A DNA stretch of 64,000 nucleotides, taken from Clostridiales bacterium (GTDB lineage Bacteria > Bacillota > Clostridia > Christensenellales > Aristaeellaceae). Both the position numbers and the translations under genes were made by a program. The number at the start of each line of letters is the position of its first letter. The first letter of the stretch is position 1. Shown in pieces: positions 32,110 to 41,322 of the stretch. Under the pieces are notes generated by a model. It searched no databases, was not told the origin of the DNA, and worked only from the letters and a program-made list of their open reading frames with translations. Where the stretch lies: the NCBI GenBank assembly GCA_024684375.1, contig JAIKWZ010000018.1, forward strand, positions 62,001 through 126,000. Direction: 5' to 3'.

Positions 32110-34893
32110 ATGAAGAAATTGTTAGCCATCGTGTTAGCGCTCGTCATGGCTCTGGGCATGTTCTCCGCTTTCGCGGATGACGCTGCCTGGGACGGCGTTT
32201 ACATGGACGAGGACGACTTCAAGGCCTATATCGCTTATGACCTGGACGTTGTCTTTGACGCAATTAGCGGACAGCTGGGCGAGGAAAACCTGGCCAAGGT
32301 TGAGGCCGCTGTCGAGGAAGGCAAAGCCGCCATCGACGCCGCCGCTACCGTAGCCGAGGTTGAAGCCGCCTACGACGCTGCGTACGCCGCCGTTCTGGCC
32401 TGCGTACCCACCGCCGACGGTCTGTACACCTACAAAAAGCTCCCCGATGCTGAGAGGACCAACATCCTGGGCATCCTGGAAAAGTACGCTGTGACCACCG
32501 GCATCACCGGCATGTCCCTGTACGAGAACGGCGCTTACCAGATGATCAATCCCCGCATCACTCTGGGCACCGAGAACTACATCACCGGTTACGGCTTCGG
32601 CACTCTGGCCGAGGGCGCCATCACCGAAGATCTGGAGTACGAGACCAACCCCGATTGGGCGCGCTATTACCACATCTGCGAGACCAGCGACCCCGGTACT
32701 CTGAATGCCCCCAACGATCAGGGCTCTCAGGTCGGTGATATGTACAGCTACATCCAGGCCGTATTCTTCACCAACTTCATGAACGAGACCAAGGACGGCT
32801 ACGACTGGGTGCCCGAACTGGCCAAGGAAAAGCCCGTAGCTGTCAACGATGAAGACGGCGACGGTATGGCTACCACCTGGAGATGGGAAGTCCGCACCGG
32901 CGAGACCGACGGTCTGGTATACACCACCGGTTCCCAGCTGGAGAGCCGTCAGGCCTTCAACGGCCGCCCCGTAGCCCTGGAAGACTACGAGTTCGGCTTC
33001 AAGCTCCTGCTCACCCAGGCCAACCAGTTCTACCGCGGCAGCGAATTCGCTACCACCAAGACCGGCGCTGTGGTTGGCGCGAAGGATTACTACAATGCCA
33101 CCGAGAATGGCTACGATGACGAAGCCTGGGAAAAGGTCGGCCTGAAGACTTACGTCGAAGACGGCAAGAATTACTTCGAGATCACCTTCACCGAGGAGCA
33201 GACCCGCTTCTACGCCATGTATTATGGCCAGATGTACTTCTATCAGCCCATTCCTCAGGAGTTCGTGGAACTGGTAACGGTTAAGAACTACCTGGGCTTC
33301 AACGAGGATACCACCGAGTCTCCCGTTGACAACTCCCTGTCCGTAGGCCCCTACTATGTAGAGCGCTACGACTCCGACCAGCAGGTCGTTTACAAGAAGA
33401 ACCCCAACTACGTGTTTGCCGATACCAAGTACGCCATCCCCGGCATCCACGACAAGATTTTCCCCGCCGCTGCCACCGACAAGAACGCGACCTTCAACGA
33501 GTTCCTGGCCGGCCACTTTGACGTCTGCAGGATCCCGGACGAGTACCTGAACGAGTACCGCAACGATCCCAGGACCCATACCACCAAGGGCAACAGCGTG
33601 TTCAAGCTGAACGTCAACGCCAGCAACGCCGAGACCTGGGAATACCTGTTCGGCACCGACGGCGTGGTCACCCAGACCGCCAAGGAAGCCTACTGGGAGC
33701 TCAAGCCCTGCATGGGCAACCATCACTTCGTGCAGGCTCTGTCCTACTCCATCAACCGTTCCGAACTGGCCGTTGCGAAGGGCCGCGTGCCTTCCGTTGA
33801 CTACCTGTCTTCCAACTATATGTCCGACCCCGAGAACGGCATGAGCTACGACGCCACCGAGGCGCATCAGAACGCCGTTACCGGTCTGCTCGAGGATACC
33901 GACGGTTACGGCTACAGCCTGGAGCTGGCCCGCGACTACTTCCGCCTGGCTCTGACCGAGCTTGAAGCTGAAGGCGCCTATGCCCCCGGCACCGCCGAAG
34001 CGCCCACCGAGATCCACTTCGAGATCGCCTGGATGTACCCCACCGACGAGGAAGACTATCACAACCAGATCAAGAACTACATCGAGACCGCTTTCAACGA
34101 CGAGTCCGTGTCCGGCGGCGCCTACAAGCTGGTAGTTGACTACTGGGTAGGCAACACCTGGAGCGATGTGTACTACAACAAACTGATGCTTGGTCAGTAC
34201 GACCTGGGCTTCGGCTCCATCAGCGGCAACAGCCTGGATCCCATCGGCTTCGTGTCCGTGCTGTCCTCCGATCAGGACATCTCCGGCAACTTCACCCTGA
34301 ACTGGGGCGTAGACACCAACGATCCCGACGCGTATCCGATCGTTTACAACGATCTGCGCTGGAGCTTCGACGCTCTGTACAACGCTGTGAACAGCCAGGT
34401 CATCGCGTCCAACGGCCAGAACAAGGCGCAGCTCACCTTCAAGTACACTCCCATCGCGAAGAACGAGGACGGCACCTACACCGGTTCCTTCACCGTAGCT
34501 TCCACTCTGCCCGATATCACCAGCATCGAGATCGCGGACATCGAGTGCTGCAACTACGAGCGCTACTACAACGGTGACGGCACTTATGCCGAAGCTCCCG
34601 TGGAGTTCACCGTGGACGATCAGGGCGCAGGCCTGCTGGTCGTGACCTTCACAGTTCCCGCCGAGCTGGCCGAGGATTATGCTACCGGCAGCGGCACCAG
34701 CGCGGAACCCAAGGGCGATACCGGCTTCGACCTGTACTACAACCTGACCTTCAATGGCGTTACTCAGTCCGGTCTGTACTACTCCGTGACCGACAACTTC
34801 GAGGTCCCCGAAGCCGCCGAAGCTCCCGCTGAAGCCGAAGAGGCTCCCGCCGAGACCGAAGAGGCTCCTGCCGAGACCGAGACCGCGGCCTGA
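32110..34893 (+). CDS. Opp/Dpp-type solute-binding protein, enlarged, secreted
   Basis: The extracellular binding component of a peptide-type ABC importer, 927 residues against the usual 530-650. A Sec signal peptide (MKKLLAIVLALVMALGMF) ends at AFA-DD. There is no lipobox Cys, so it is not an obvious lipoprotein. Residues about 50-100 form an Ala/Glu-rich helical module. The SBP_bac_5-like core follows (about 180-760, including RQAFNGRPVALEDYEFGF and FVQALSYSINRSEL). A beta-rich region (about 770-895) and a tail of APAEAEE/APAETEE repeats close the protein. Codons are strongly biased (Ile almost always ATC, unlike neighbours that often use ATA), fitting high expression. Peptides, nickel or oligosaccharides are all possible ligands of this family. 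Confidence 0.85.
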   Translation: MKKLLAIVLALVMALGMFSAFADDAAWDGVYMDEDDFKAYIAYDLDVVFDAISGQLGEENLAKVEAAVEEGKAAIDAAATVAEVEAAYDAAYAAVLACVPTADGLYTYKKLPDAERTNILGILEKYAVTTGITGMSLYENGAYQMINPRITLGTENYITGYGFGTLAEGAITEDLEYETNPDWARYYHICETSDPGTLNAPNDQGSQVGDMYSYIQAVFFTNFMNETKDGYDWVPELAKEKPVAVNDEDGDGMATTWRWEVRTGETDGLVYTTGSQLESRQAFNGRPVALEDYEFGFKLLLTQANQFYRGSEFATTKTGAVVGAKDYYNATENGYDDEAWEKVGLKTYVEDGKNYFEITFTEEQTRFYAMYYGQMYFYQPIPQEFVELVTVKNYLGFNEDTTESPVDNSLSVGPYYVERYDSDQQVVYKKNPNYVFADTKYAIPGIHDKIFPAAATDKNATFNEFLAGHFDVCRIPDEYLNEYRNDPRTHTTKGNSVFKLNVNASNAETWEYLFGTDGVVTQTAKEAYWELKPCMGNHHFVQALSYSINRSELAVAKGRVPSVDYLSSNYMSDPENGMSYDATEAHQNAVTGLLEDTDGYGYSLELARDYFRLALTELEAEGAYAPGTAEAPTEIHFEIAWMYPTDEEDYHNQIKNYIETAFNDESVSGGAYKLVVDYWVGNTWSDVYYNKLMLGQYDLGFGSISGNSLDPIGFVSVLSSDQDISGNFTLNWGVDTNDPDAYPIVYNDLRWSFDALYNAVNSQVIASNGQNKAQLTFKYTPIAKNEDGTYTGSFTVASTLPDITSIEIADIECCNYERYYNGDGTYAEAPVEFTVDDQGAGLLVVTFTVPAELAEDYATGSGTSAEPKGDTGFDLYYNLTFNGVTQSGLYYSVTDNFEVPEAAEAPAEAEEAPAETEEAPAETETAA

Positions 34894-34913
34894 TAAACCG
34901 AACACTTAAAGGG

Positions 34914-34937
34914 CGGCGCGGGAGAGATCCCGCACCG
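34914..34937 (+). terminator. Hairpin/partial terminator after the binding-protein gene
   Basis: CGGCGCGGGA and TCCCGCACCG pair with one mismatch around GAGA and are followed by TCTTT. The T-run is weak, so termination is probably partial. Confidence 0.55.
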
Positions 34938-34944
34938 TCTTTCC

Positions 34945-34979
34945 CGCAGCGAAGGGGGGAAAACCTCCCCTTCGCTGCG
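34945..34979 (+). other. 13-bp mRNA-stabilising hairpin
   Basis: CGCAGCGAAGGGG is perfectly complementary to CCCCTTCGCTGCG across a 9-nt loop. No T-run follows. Together with the preceding hairpin it likely protects the abundant binding-protein transcript from 3' decay. Confidence 0.6.
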
Positions 34980-35060
34980 CGGTAACTGACGCGGAGTGAG
35001 AATACAGCCGAATGCGCCAGTCAGGAAGCTCTGACCGTGATTATTTGCCCCCGGATATGC

Positions 35061-35082
35061 TGCCTTGCGAAGGCATTTTTTT
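35061..35082 (+). terminator. Terminator between binding-protein gene and oppB
   Basis: TGCCTT pairs with AAGGCA around GCG and is followed by seven T residues. A possible promoter for oppB starts at its T-run (TTGCTG at 35081-35086, TTTATA at 35104-35109, 17-nt spacing). The region 34980-35148 has no gene. Confidence 0.8.
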
Positions 35083-35148
35083 GCTGTCTGGGACAATAGC
35101 GATTTTATACGGATCATTCTTCCATAAACCTATGAAAGGGTGATTTCC

Positions 35149-36213
35149 ATGGGGAAATACGTACTTAAGCGAGTGCTGCTTGCGTTTTGCACGGCATTCA
35201 TAATTCTTTCTCTGACATTTATTCTGGTCAAGCTGCTGCCATTCGACCGCCCCATAGGAGGCGACCAGCAGCAGATCGCATATTTCGACAAACAGTACAA
35301 TCTGGGTTACGTCTACCGTATCAAGCTGGTCAAGGACGCTCCGGTGGTAGAGGAATACAATGCCAAATACGGCGAATATCTTTACCGCTCTCCCGTTGAC
35401 AGAGGCTCTTGTTTTTACTACTACAAGGTGCCTGTGATGGAGCAGTACGTTTCCTGGTTAAAAAATGTGGTCACCAAATGGGACTGGGGTTATTCCAAGA
35501 GCTACCAGCCCAATGTAGCGGCTTCGGTCATAATTATGAACCGGATCTGGTACTCAATGAGACTGAATATTATCTCGGTCATCTTCTCGGTGCCGCTGGG
35601 CCTGCTGCTGGGCATCTGGGCGGCGCTAAAAAAGAACACGCTGACAGACCATACCATTTCCACGATGGTCATGATATTCATAAGCGTGCCGAGTTTTGTA
35701 CTTATATGTTTTGTGCTCAGGATCTTCGCTTACGACCTGGGCTGGCTGCCATCCACATGGCCGGCGGATACGGCGACCACGTGGACGAAAATCAAAGGTT
35801 ATATAATCCCCGTATTCTGCCTGTCGTTCTCATCCGTGTGTTACTATTGCCGTTATACCCGCGCGGAGCTGTGCGAGGTCATGGAGAGCGACTACCTGTT
35901 GCTGGCGCGCACCAAGGGTCTTACAAGACGTCAGGCCATAGTGCGCCACGCGCTCAAAAACGCCATGGTGCCCATATTTCCAAGTATTCTTTCCGAGTTT
36001 ATCGGGATACTGGGCGGCAGCATGATACTTGAGAACCTGTACGGCATCCCGGGCATAGGCAAGCTGTTCATACTCTCGCTGAACTATAAGGATTACGATA
36101 TACTGTTCGTAGATATGGCCATATTCACTACCATTTCGCTGCTTGCGGGCGTAGTAGTGGACCTGAGCTACGGCTTTATCGATCCCAGGATCAGAATGGG
36201 GGCGAAAAAATGA
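35149..36213 (+). CDS. oppB: ABC transporter permease, OppB-like
   Basis: An inner-membrane permease of 354 residues with about six membrane helices. After the first helix there is a roughly 110-residue external loop, larger than usual for OppB. The EAA-like loop that contacts the ATPases is RTKGLTRRQAIVRHALKNAM, followed by ILGGSMILENLYGIPGIG. AAAGGG lies 8 nt before the ATG at 35149; a GTG 9 nt upstream is too close to that site. The stop overlaps the oppC ATG. The gene is separated from the binding protein by a terminator, so stoichiometry is set by separate transcription. Confidence 0.92.
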   Translation: MGKYVLKRVLLAFCTAFIILSLTFILVKLLPFDRPIGGDQQQIAYFDKQYNLGYVYRIKLVKDAPVVEEYNAKYGEYLYRSPVDRGSCFYYYKVPVMEQYVSWLKNVVTKWDWGYSKSYQPNVAASVIIMNRIWYSMRLNIISVIFSVPLGLLLGIWAALKKNTLTDHTISTMVMIFISVPSFVLICFVLRIFAYDLGWLPSTWPADTATTWTKIKGYIIPVFCLSFSSVCYYCRYTRAELCEVMESDYLLLARTKGLTRRQAIVRHALKNAMVPIFPSILSEFIGILGGSMILENLYGIPGIGKLFILSLNYKDYDILFVDMAIFTTISLLAGVVVDLSYGFIDPRIRMGAKK

Positions 36214-38090
36214 TGGACAGAGAGATCAGATTCAACCCCGATTCCTTTAAGCTGGTGCAGTCCAACACCCGCATAATGGACAAAAAGCTGGAGACCAAAC
36301 CCACGACCTTTGCGAAGGACGCGTTCAGGCGCTTCTGCAAGAACAAGTCTTCCATAGTCGCGGCGATAATCCTGGCGATACTGATACTGCTTACGATATT
36401 CGTGCCGGTACTGTCTCCTTACAATATTACCGACGTGAACGTTACCGAGCGCATGTTGGCGCCCAAACTGTTCGAAAGCGGTACGGGCTTCTGGGACGGC
36501 ACGCGCAAGATGACACGCGTGGTGTATGACCCCATAAACGAAGTGCCTGCGGTGAGCGACAGGTATTCTGTTTCCGCGCTTAAAAACGCGCTCGTTAAGA
36601 TCAAGGTTGACGAAGAGCCTTCGCTTATAGATTCTGCCAACCAGTTCGGTACCGGCGGTTTTGTGGTACTGGCTACCGATGCCGCCGTGGACGCCAAAGA
36701 TATATACATGACGTCAAAGCCCGTCAGTTTTAATTCCCAGGGCGGATATCGGCTTAAGATCGTCCTGGACAGTGAGGACGAAGTGCAGGGCAGCCGTCTG
36801 GGCGAATACAGGGTCTTCCTGAAGGGCAGCGACGGCAGCGAGATCATCGTGCGCGACTTTTCCACGGATTATTCAGATATAGATTTCGACATCAGCAAAG
36901 CGCTTGCCGACGCTGGCAAGACGGCGCTCAACGCGCAGGTGGTATTCGACATTAAATCATCTGCCGATGCGTTCAGGTATATACTGATAAACAGCGTGGC
37001 GCTGACCGCCGAGTCCGCCAAGAACCTGGAACAGCTGGAAAGCGTCAGTTTTGCCGACGCGACCAAAATGGTGCTGCTGGCGGACAAGGACGCCGCTGGT
37101 TACTGGGCGTGTTCCGGCAGGAAGGGCATACATAACAGCCTGATATACTACTGCGACTACACGATCGACACCTACGAGCTGGTGTACGGAAATGCCGACA
37201 CGGTCACCTATTCCGCGACCGAGCTCAAGCGCTGGGTTGACGCGGGCTGGTGCCAGTATGATGAAAAAGTCGGACCTGAGAGTTTCGTGCGCCTGACCGA
37301 CGACTGCCCCATCGACGAAGTTGTGGAGCAGAGCGTGAACAGCCGCACCAAGAAACTCAACTCCATCACCGGCAGGGGCTACAATTACCGCAAGATGGGC
37401 TACAAGAGTATGCCCAAGTTCATTCTGGGCACCGACGCTTCGGGCTTTGACCTGTTCAAGCGCTCATTCGCGGGCCTCAGGACCAGCCTGATACTGGGCG
37501 TGTGCACTGCGGCGTTCTGCTTCCTGTTCGGACTTGTCTGGGGCGCGGTCAGCGGCTATTTCGGCGGAAATGTTGACCTGTTCATGGAGCGCTTCTGCGA
37601 TATTTTGAGCGGCGTGCCGTGGATAGTCATAATGACGCTGGCGATACTGCATTTGGGCAACAACTTCCTGACATTCTTCCTGGCGCTGTGCATGACGGGC
37701 TGGATGGGCACCGCTCACCGCACCCGTACTCAGTTCTACCGCTTCAAGGGCAGGGAGTACGTGCTGGCGAGCCGCACACTCGGATCCAGCGACATAAGGC
37801 TGATATTCAAGCATATACTGCCCAACTCCATGGGTACCATCATCACCGCGAGCGTGTTGATGATCCCCTCCACCATCTATTCCGAAGCCACGCTGGCGTA
37901 CCTGAACCTGGGACTTCAGGGCGTGCAGTCCTTCGGCGTTATGATGAGCAACAACCAGCAGTATCTGGGATTGTATCCCTATCTGGTGATATTCCCGGCT
38001 GTGGTCATGGCGCTCATGATGGTGAGCTTCAACCTGTTCGGCAACGGCTTAAGAGACGCGTTCAACCCGTCCTTGAAGGGAAGTGAATAA
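36210..38090 (+). CDS. oppC: ABC transporter permease, OppC-like, with a ~310-residue external insertion
   Basis: The second permease of the importer, 626 residues against about 300 for typical OppC. An N-terminal cytosolic segment and first helix (about 47-69) are followed by a long beta-rich region (about 88-400) facing outward. The conserved permease core then restarts at FILGTDASGFDLFKRS (LGTD...GRD-type motif, near residue 405). The EAA loop is ASRTLGSSDIRLIFKHILPN. Five helices follow the insert. The insert has alternating hydrophobic patterns like a beta-sandwich (for example SQGGYRLKIVLDSEDEVQG) and no motif I recognise. ATGA overlap with oppB. It could help the binding protein dock or bind ligand itself; this is inference. 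Confidence 0.9.
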   Translation: MMDREIRFNPDSFKLVQSNTRIMDKKLETKPTTFAKDAFRRFCKNKSSIVAAIILAILILLTIFVPVLSPYNITDVNVTERMLAPKLFESGTGFWDGTRKMTRVVYDPINEVPAVSDRYSVSALKNALVKIKVDEEPSLIDSANQFGTGGFVVLATDAAVDAKDIYMTSKPVSFNSQGGYRLKIVLDSEDEVQGSRLGEYRVFLKGSDGSEIIVRDFSTDYSDIDFDISKALADAGKTALNAQVVFDIKSSADAFRYILINSVALTAESAKNLEQLESVSFADATKMVLLADKDAAGYWACSGRKGIHNSLIYYCDYTIDTYELVYGNADTVTYSATELKRWVDAGWCQYDEKVGPESFVRLTDDCPIDEVVEQSVNSRTKKLNSITGRGYNYRKMGYKSMPKFILGTDASGFDLFKRSFAGLRTSLILGVCTAAFCFLFGLVWGAVSGYFGGNVDLFMERFCDILSGVPWIVIMTLAILHLGNNFLTFFLALCMTGWMGTAHRTRTQFYRFKGREYVLASRTLGSSDIRLIFKHILPNSMGTIITASVLMIPSTIYSEATLAYLNLGLQGVQSFGVMMSNNQQYLGLYPYLVIFPAVVMALMMVSFNLFGNGLRDAFNPSLKGSE

Positions 38091-38091
38091 G

Positions 38092-39579
38092 ATGGCGGAA
38101 AAGGTTCTTTCGGTAAACAATCTCGTCATCAATTTTAAGACCGACAACGGTATATTAAAGGCGGTCAGGGACGTGTCCTTCGACCTGTACAGGGGCGAGA
38201 CCCTGTGCATAGTGGGGGAAAGCGGCTCGGGCAAATCCGTTACCTCCAAGGCCATTATGGGCATACTGGCCAACAACGCCATTATCGCGGGCGGCAATAT
38301 CATCTACAGAGGCGAAAACCTGCTTGAGGTCAGCGAGGAAGAGTTCTACAAGATCCGCGGCCACAAGATCGGCATGATATTCCAGGATCCCCTGTCTTCG
38401 CTCAATCCCATCGTAAGGATAGGCAAGCAGATAACCGAGGCCATGCTGCTCAACGCGGACAAGCTCAGGCTGATGTACAACGACCTCATCAGCGACGACC
38501 TTATCCGCTACAAGAATACCCTGGCGAAGATGAACATCGCCATCGATACCGAGAAAAAGAAGCTTGACGCGCTCATCGCCGAGACCAAAGCCGCGGAAGG
38601 CCAGACTAAACAGCAGGCGGCTGAAGCCAAAGCGCTGATAAAGCAGAAAAAGGCGGAGTTCAAGCGCTTTGAGAAGGAGACTCGCCAGCAGTACGAGGGC
38701 AAGGCGAAGGAATACAAAGCCATACTGACCGAGACTGAGAAGAAGGCCAAAAAGCAGGTGGCGGAGTATAAGGCGCAGGTCACCGAACAGCATAAAGCCA
38801 GGATGGCTGAGCTCAAGCAGCAGCTCTCCAAGGCCGCTTCCGCCGAGGAGAAAGCCGCCGCGGCGAAGCTGATAAGCCTTGAAAAAGAGGATTTCGACAA
38901 TAAGCTCTCCATCACCAAGGCTGAGGCGAAACGCCGCGCCCTGGCCATAATGAAGGAAGTCGGCATTCCTGAGCCCGAAAGGCGGTATAATCAGTACCCG
39001 TTCGAGTTTTCCGGCGGTATGAGGCAGAGGATCGTTATAGCCATAGCGCTCACCGCGTCTCCCGAGATACTCATCTGCGACGAGCCCACCACCGCCCTGG
39101 ACGTGACCATCCAGGCGCAGATACTGGAGCTCATCAACCGCATCAAGAAGGAAAGGCAGTTAAGCTGCATATTCATCACCCACGACCTGGGCGTCGTCGC
39201 CAACATGGCGGACAGGGTCGCGGTCATGTACGCGGGCAAGATAGTTGAGTACGGCACCGCTGACGAGATCTTCTACGATCCCAGGCATCCCTACACCTGG
39301 GCGCTGCTGTCTTCCATACCGGACGTGGACAGCAAGGAGAAGCTGGAAGCCATACCGGGCACTCCTCCCAACATGATCTATCCGCCCAAGGGAGACGCGT
39401 TCGCCGTGCGCAGCAAATACGCCATGAACATCGACTTTGAGGAGGAACCCCCGTATTTCAAACTGAGCGACACGCACTACGCGGCCACCTGGCTGCTGGA
39501 TGAGCGCGCGCCCAAAGTCGAAATGCCCAAGATCGTATCCGAGCGCATAAAGATCTCTTTGGGGGAGGAAGGCAAATGA
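38092..39579 (+). CDS. oppD: ABC transporter ATPase, OppD-like, with a ~150-residue coiled-coil insertion
   Basis: An ATP-hydrolysing subunit of 495 residues, where OppD is normally about 330. Walker A GESGSGKSV, Q-loop FQDPLSSLNP, signature FSGGMRQR, Walker B ILICDEPTTALD and the HDLG switch are intact. Between residues about 122 and 274, in the helical subdomain, lies an insertion rich in Lys, Ala, Glu and Gln with heptad spacing (for example KKQVAEYKAQVTEQHKARM), predicted to form a long coiled coil. The oligopeptide-specific C-terminal extension (HPYTWALLSSIPD and beyond) is present, without the usual Cys cluster being obvious. ATG at 38092 was chosen over an in-frame GTG 9 nt upstream because of AAGGG spacing. 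Confidence 0.92.
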   Translation: MAEKVLSVNNLVINFKTDNGILKAVRDVSFDLYRGETLCIVGESGSGKSVTSKAIMGILANNAIIAGGNIIYRGENLLEVSEEEFYKIRGHKIGMIFQDPLSSLNPIVRIGKQITEAMLLNADKLRLMYNDLISDDLIRYKNTLAKMNIAIDTEKKKLDALIAETKAAEGQTKQQAAEAKALIKQKKAEFKRFEKETRQQYEGKAKEYKAILTETEKKAKKQVAEYKAQVTEQHKARMAELKQQLSKAASAEEKAAAAKLISLEKEDFDNKLSITKAEAKRRALAIMKEVGIPEPERRYNQYPFEFSGGMRQRIVIAIALTASPEILICDEPTTALDVTIQAQILELINRIKKERQLSCIFITHDLGVVANMADRVAVMYAGKIVEYGTADEIFYDPRHPYTWALLSSIPDVDSKEKLEAIPGTPPNMIYPPKGDAFAVRSKYAMNIDFEEEPPYFKLSDTHYAATWLLDERAPKVEMPKIVSERIKISLGEEGK

Positions 39580-40883
39580 GCAAGATAAGAGAAATACTTG
39601 ACAACTCCAAAGAGGAAAACCGCGAGGCGCTGTCACTGAGCGAGATCCCGGAGAGCGTGAAACTGGCTGACGATCACGAGGACGAAAAGGAACTGAACGC
39701 CGCGATGGACTCCCTTGATGAGTTCAACCGCCGTTACCACATCAATCCCCACGTAAAGCAGAAGCCCGAATTGAGGGACGAAAAGATCCTCCTGTCCGTA
39801 AGGCACTTAAAGCAGTTCTTCTTTTTCGGCAGGGGCGCCAAGCGCCAGAAGCTAAAGGCCGTGTCCAACGTGTCATTCGACCTTAAGGAAGGCGAGTGCC
39901 TGGGCATAGTGGGCGAGAGCGGCTGCGGTAAGACCACTACCGGACGCTCCATCATCCGTCTTTACGATATCACTTCCGGCTCCATATACTATCGAGGCGT
40001 CAGGATCAGCGCCGGCACCCGCTGGAACCGCAAGGAGATAAAGTGGACGCGCATCAGGGGCAAGCAGAAGCTCAAACAGCTCAAGAGCCCGGCTGACGCC
40101 GCTGAAGCGAAAGAAATAAAAGACGCCCTGCATTACACCAAGGTGGAGCAGAAGGCGAAGATCCGCCAGATCAAGTTTGACAACAAGCATGTGAGCCGCA
40201 AACTGCTCAACGAGATACAGATGATCTTCCAGGATCCTATCGATTCTCTGGATCCCCGCATGACGGTGGAGGACATCATACAGGAAGGCCTGCGCATACA
40301 GGGCTTCCACGACAAGGTTGAGAACCACAAAAAAGTGGTGCAGATGCTTGAGACCGTGGGCCTGGTGGAGGAGCACGCCAGCCGTTATCCTCACGAGTTT
40401 TCAGGCGGCCAAAGGCAGAGGATCGGTATCGCCCGGGCGCTCATCATGAACCCCAAGCTGCTCATCTGCGACGAGCCCATAAGCGCGCTGGACGTGTCCA
40501 TAAGGGCGCAGATAATCAACCTGCTCAACGACCTTAAGCGCGAGCTCAACCTGTCCATCATTTTCATCGCCCATGACCTGAGCGTGGTAAAGTACTTCTG
40601 CGACAGCATCGTGGTAATGTACTTCGGCAAGGTCGTGGAAAAGGCGCCAAGCGACGAGCTGTTCAAAAACCCCATGCACCCGTACACCCGCTCGCTTTTG
40701 TCCGCCATTCCCAAGCCAAATCCCCGCTCCGAGCGCACCAGGGTCAGGATACCCTACGTTCCCGCCGAGAGCCACGATTACGAGCATGGAGACCTGCCTG
40801 AGCTGCGTGAATTGACGGAGAACCACTTCGTGTACTGCAATCAGGCGGAGTTTGAGCGCTATCAGGCGGAGCTTAAACAATGA
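39576..40883 (+). CDS. oppF: ABC transporter ATPase, OppF-like, with N-terminal extension and helical insert
   Basis: The partner ATPase, 435 residues. The first 70 residues are an acidic, helical extension not typical of OppF. Walker A GESGCGKTT is followed by a basic helical insert (about residues 150-215, with KQKLKQLKSPADAAEAKEIK) before the Q-loop FQDPIDSLDP. Signature FSGGQRQR, Walker B LLICDEPISALD and AHDLSVV are intact, as is the C-terminal HPYTRSLLSAIPKP. The insert occupies a different place from that in OppD, so each ATPase has gained its own helical element. ATGA overlaps join it to oppD and to the membrane protein downstream. Confidence 0.92.
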   Translation: MSKIREILDNSKEENREALSLSEIPESVKLADDHEDEKELNAAMDSLDEFNRRYHINPHVKQKPELRDEKILLSVRHLKQFFFFGRGAKRQKLKAVSNVSFDLKEGECLGIVGESGCGKTTTGRSIIRLYDITSGSIYYRGVRISAGTRWNRKEIKWTRIRGKQKLKQLKSPADAAEAKEIKDALHYTKVEQKAKIRQIKFDNKHVSRKLLNEIQMIFQDPIDSLDPRMTVEDIIQEGLRIQGFHDKVENHKKVVQMLETVGLVEEHASRYPHEFSGGQRQRIGIARALIMNPKLLICDEPISALDVSIRAQIINLLNDLKRELNLSIIFIAHDLSVVKYFCDSIVVMYFGKVVEKAPSDELFKNPMHPYTRSLLSAIPKPNPRSERTRVRIPYVPAESHDYEHGDLPELRELTENHFVYCNQAEFERYQAELKQ

Positions 40884-41254
40884 GCCTGACCGCCCGCCTG
40901 TTCAGACATCACTGGGGGCATTATCTGGCCGCCGCGCTTATCGGCGCGGCGGTCGCCCTGGCGGTGCTGTTCCAAAGCAGCTTTTCTGAGCTGTTTTCGT
41001 ATTATTCCGCACTGACCACGGCAGGCGCGGTGTGCATCCTGCTGGGGCTGTTGTTCTGTGTGAGCTATAACGGCACTTTCGATGTTTTCGGCTACGCGTT
41101 CGCGCAGTTTGGCTCCCACAGGTACGAAAACCTGCTCGATTACAGCCGGATCAAAGCGGAAAAACGCTCCAAGCGCGGCTGGACGTTCATGCCCTGGATA
41201 AGCGTTGGCGTCGTCTTCACGGCGCTGGGGCTGCTCCTCAGGTTTTTCGCGTAA
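40880..41254 (+). CDS. Small membrane protein, DUF3899-like
   Basis: A 124-residue protein with three predicted membrane helices (about 15-33, 41-60, 101-121) and a basic cytosolic stretch around YSRIKAEKRSKRG. The pattern GLLFCVSYNGTFDVFGYAF followed by ENLLDYSRIK recalls DUF3899 proteins, which have no known function. The ATG overlaps the oppF stop (ATGA), making it the last gene of the transporter operon. It could assist the transporter, but nothing in the sequence shows this. Confidence 0.7.
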   Translation: MSLTARLFRHHWGHYLAAALIGAAVALAVLFQSSFSELFSYYSALTTAGAVCILLGLLFCVSYNGTFDVFGYAFAQFGSHRYENLLDYSRIKAEKRSKRGWTFMPWISVGVVFTALGLLLRFFA

Positions 41255-41273
41255 ACCGTAACACATAAAATAT

Positions 41274-41301
41274 AAGCCCTCCGTGGAATCGCGGAGGGCT
41301 T
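41274..41301. terminator. Bidirectional terminator between the Opp operon and the epimerase gene
   Basis: AAGCCCTCCG pairs with CGGAGGGCTT around an 8-nt loop. On the minus strand it is followed by ATATTTTATG. It separates convergent genes. Confidence 0.8.
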
Positions 41302-41322
41302 GAATCGTATAAGAGGCAGGCT

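Noticed and set aside
32134..34905. A 923-codon open frame on the minus strand opposite the Opp binding-protein gene
   Set aside because: It mirrors a real gene with strong codon bias, which suppresses stops on the other strand. The product is Val/Gly-rich low complexity with no ribosome site or known motifs.
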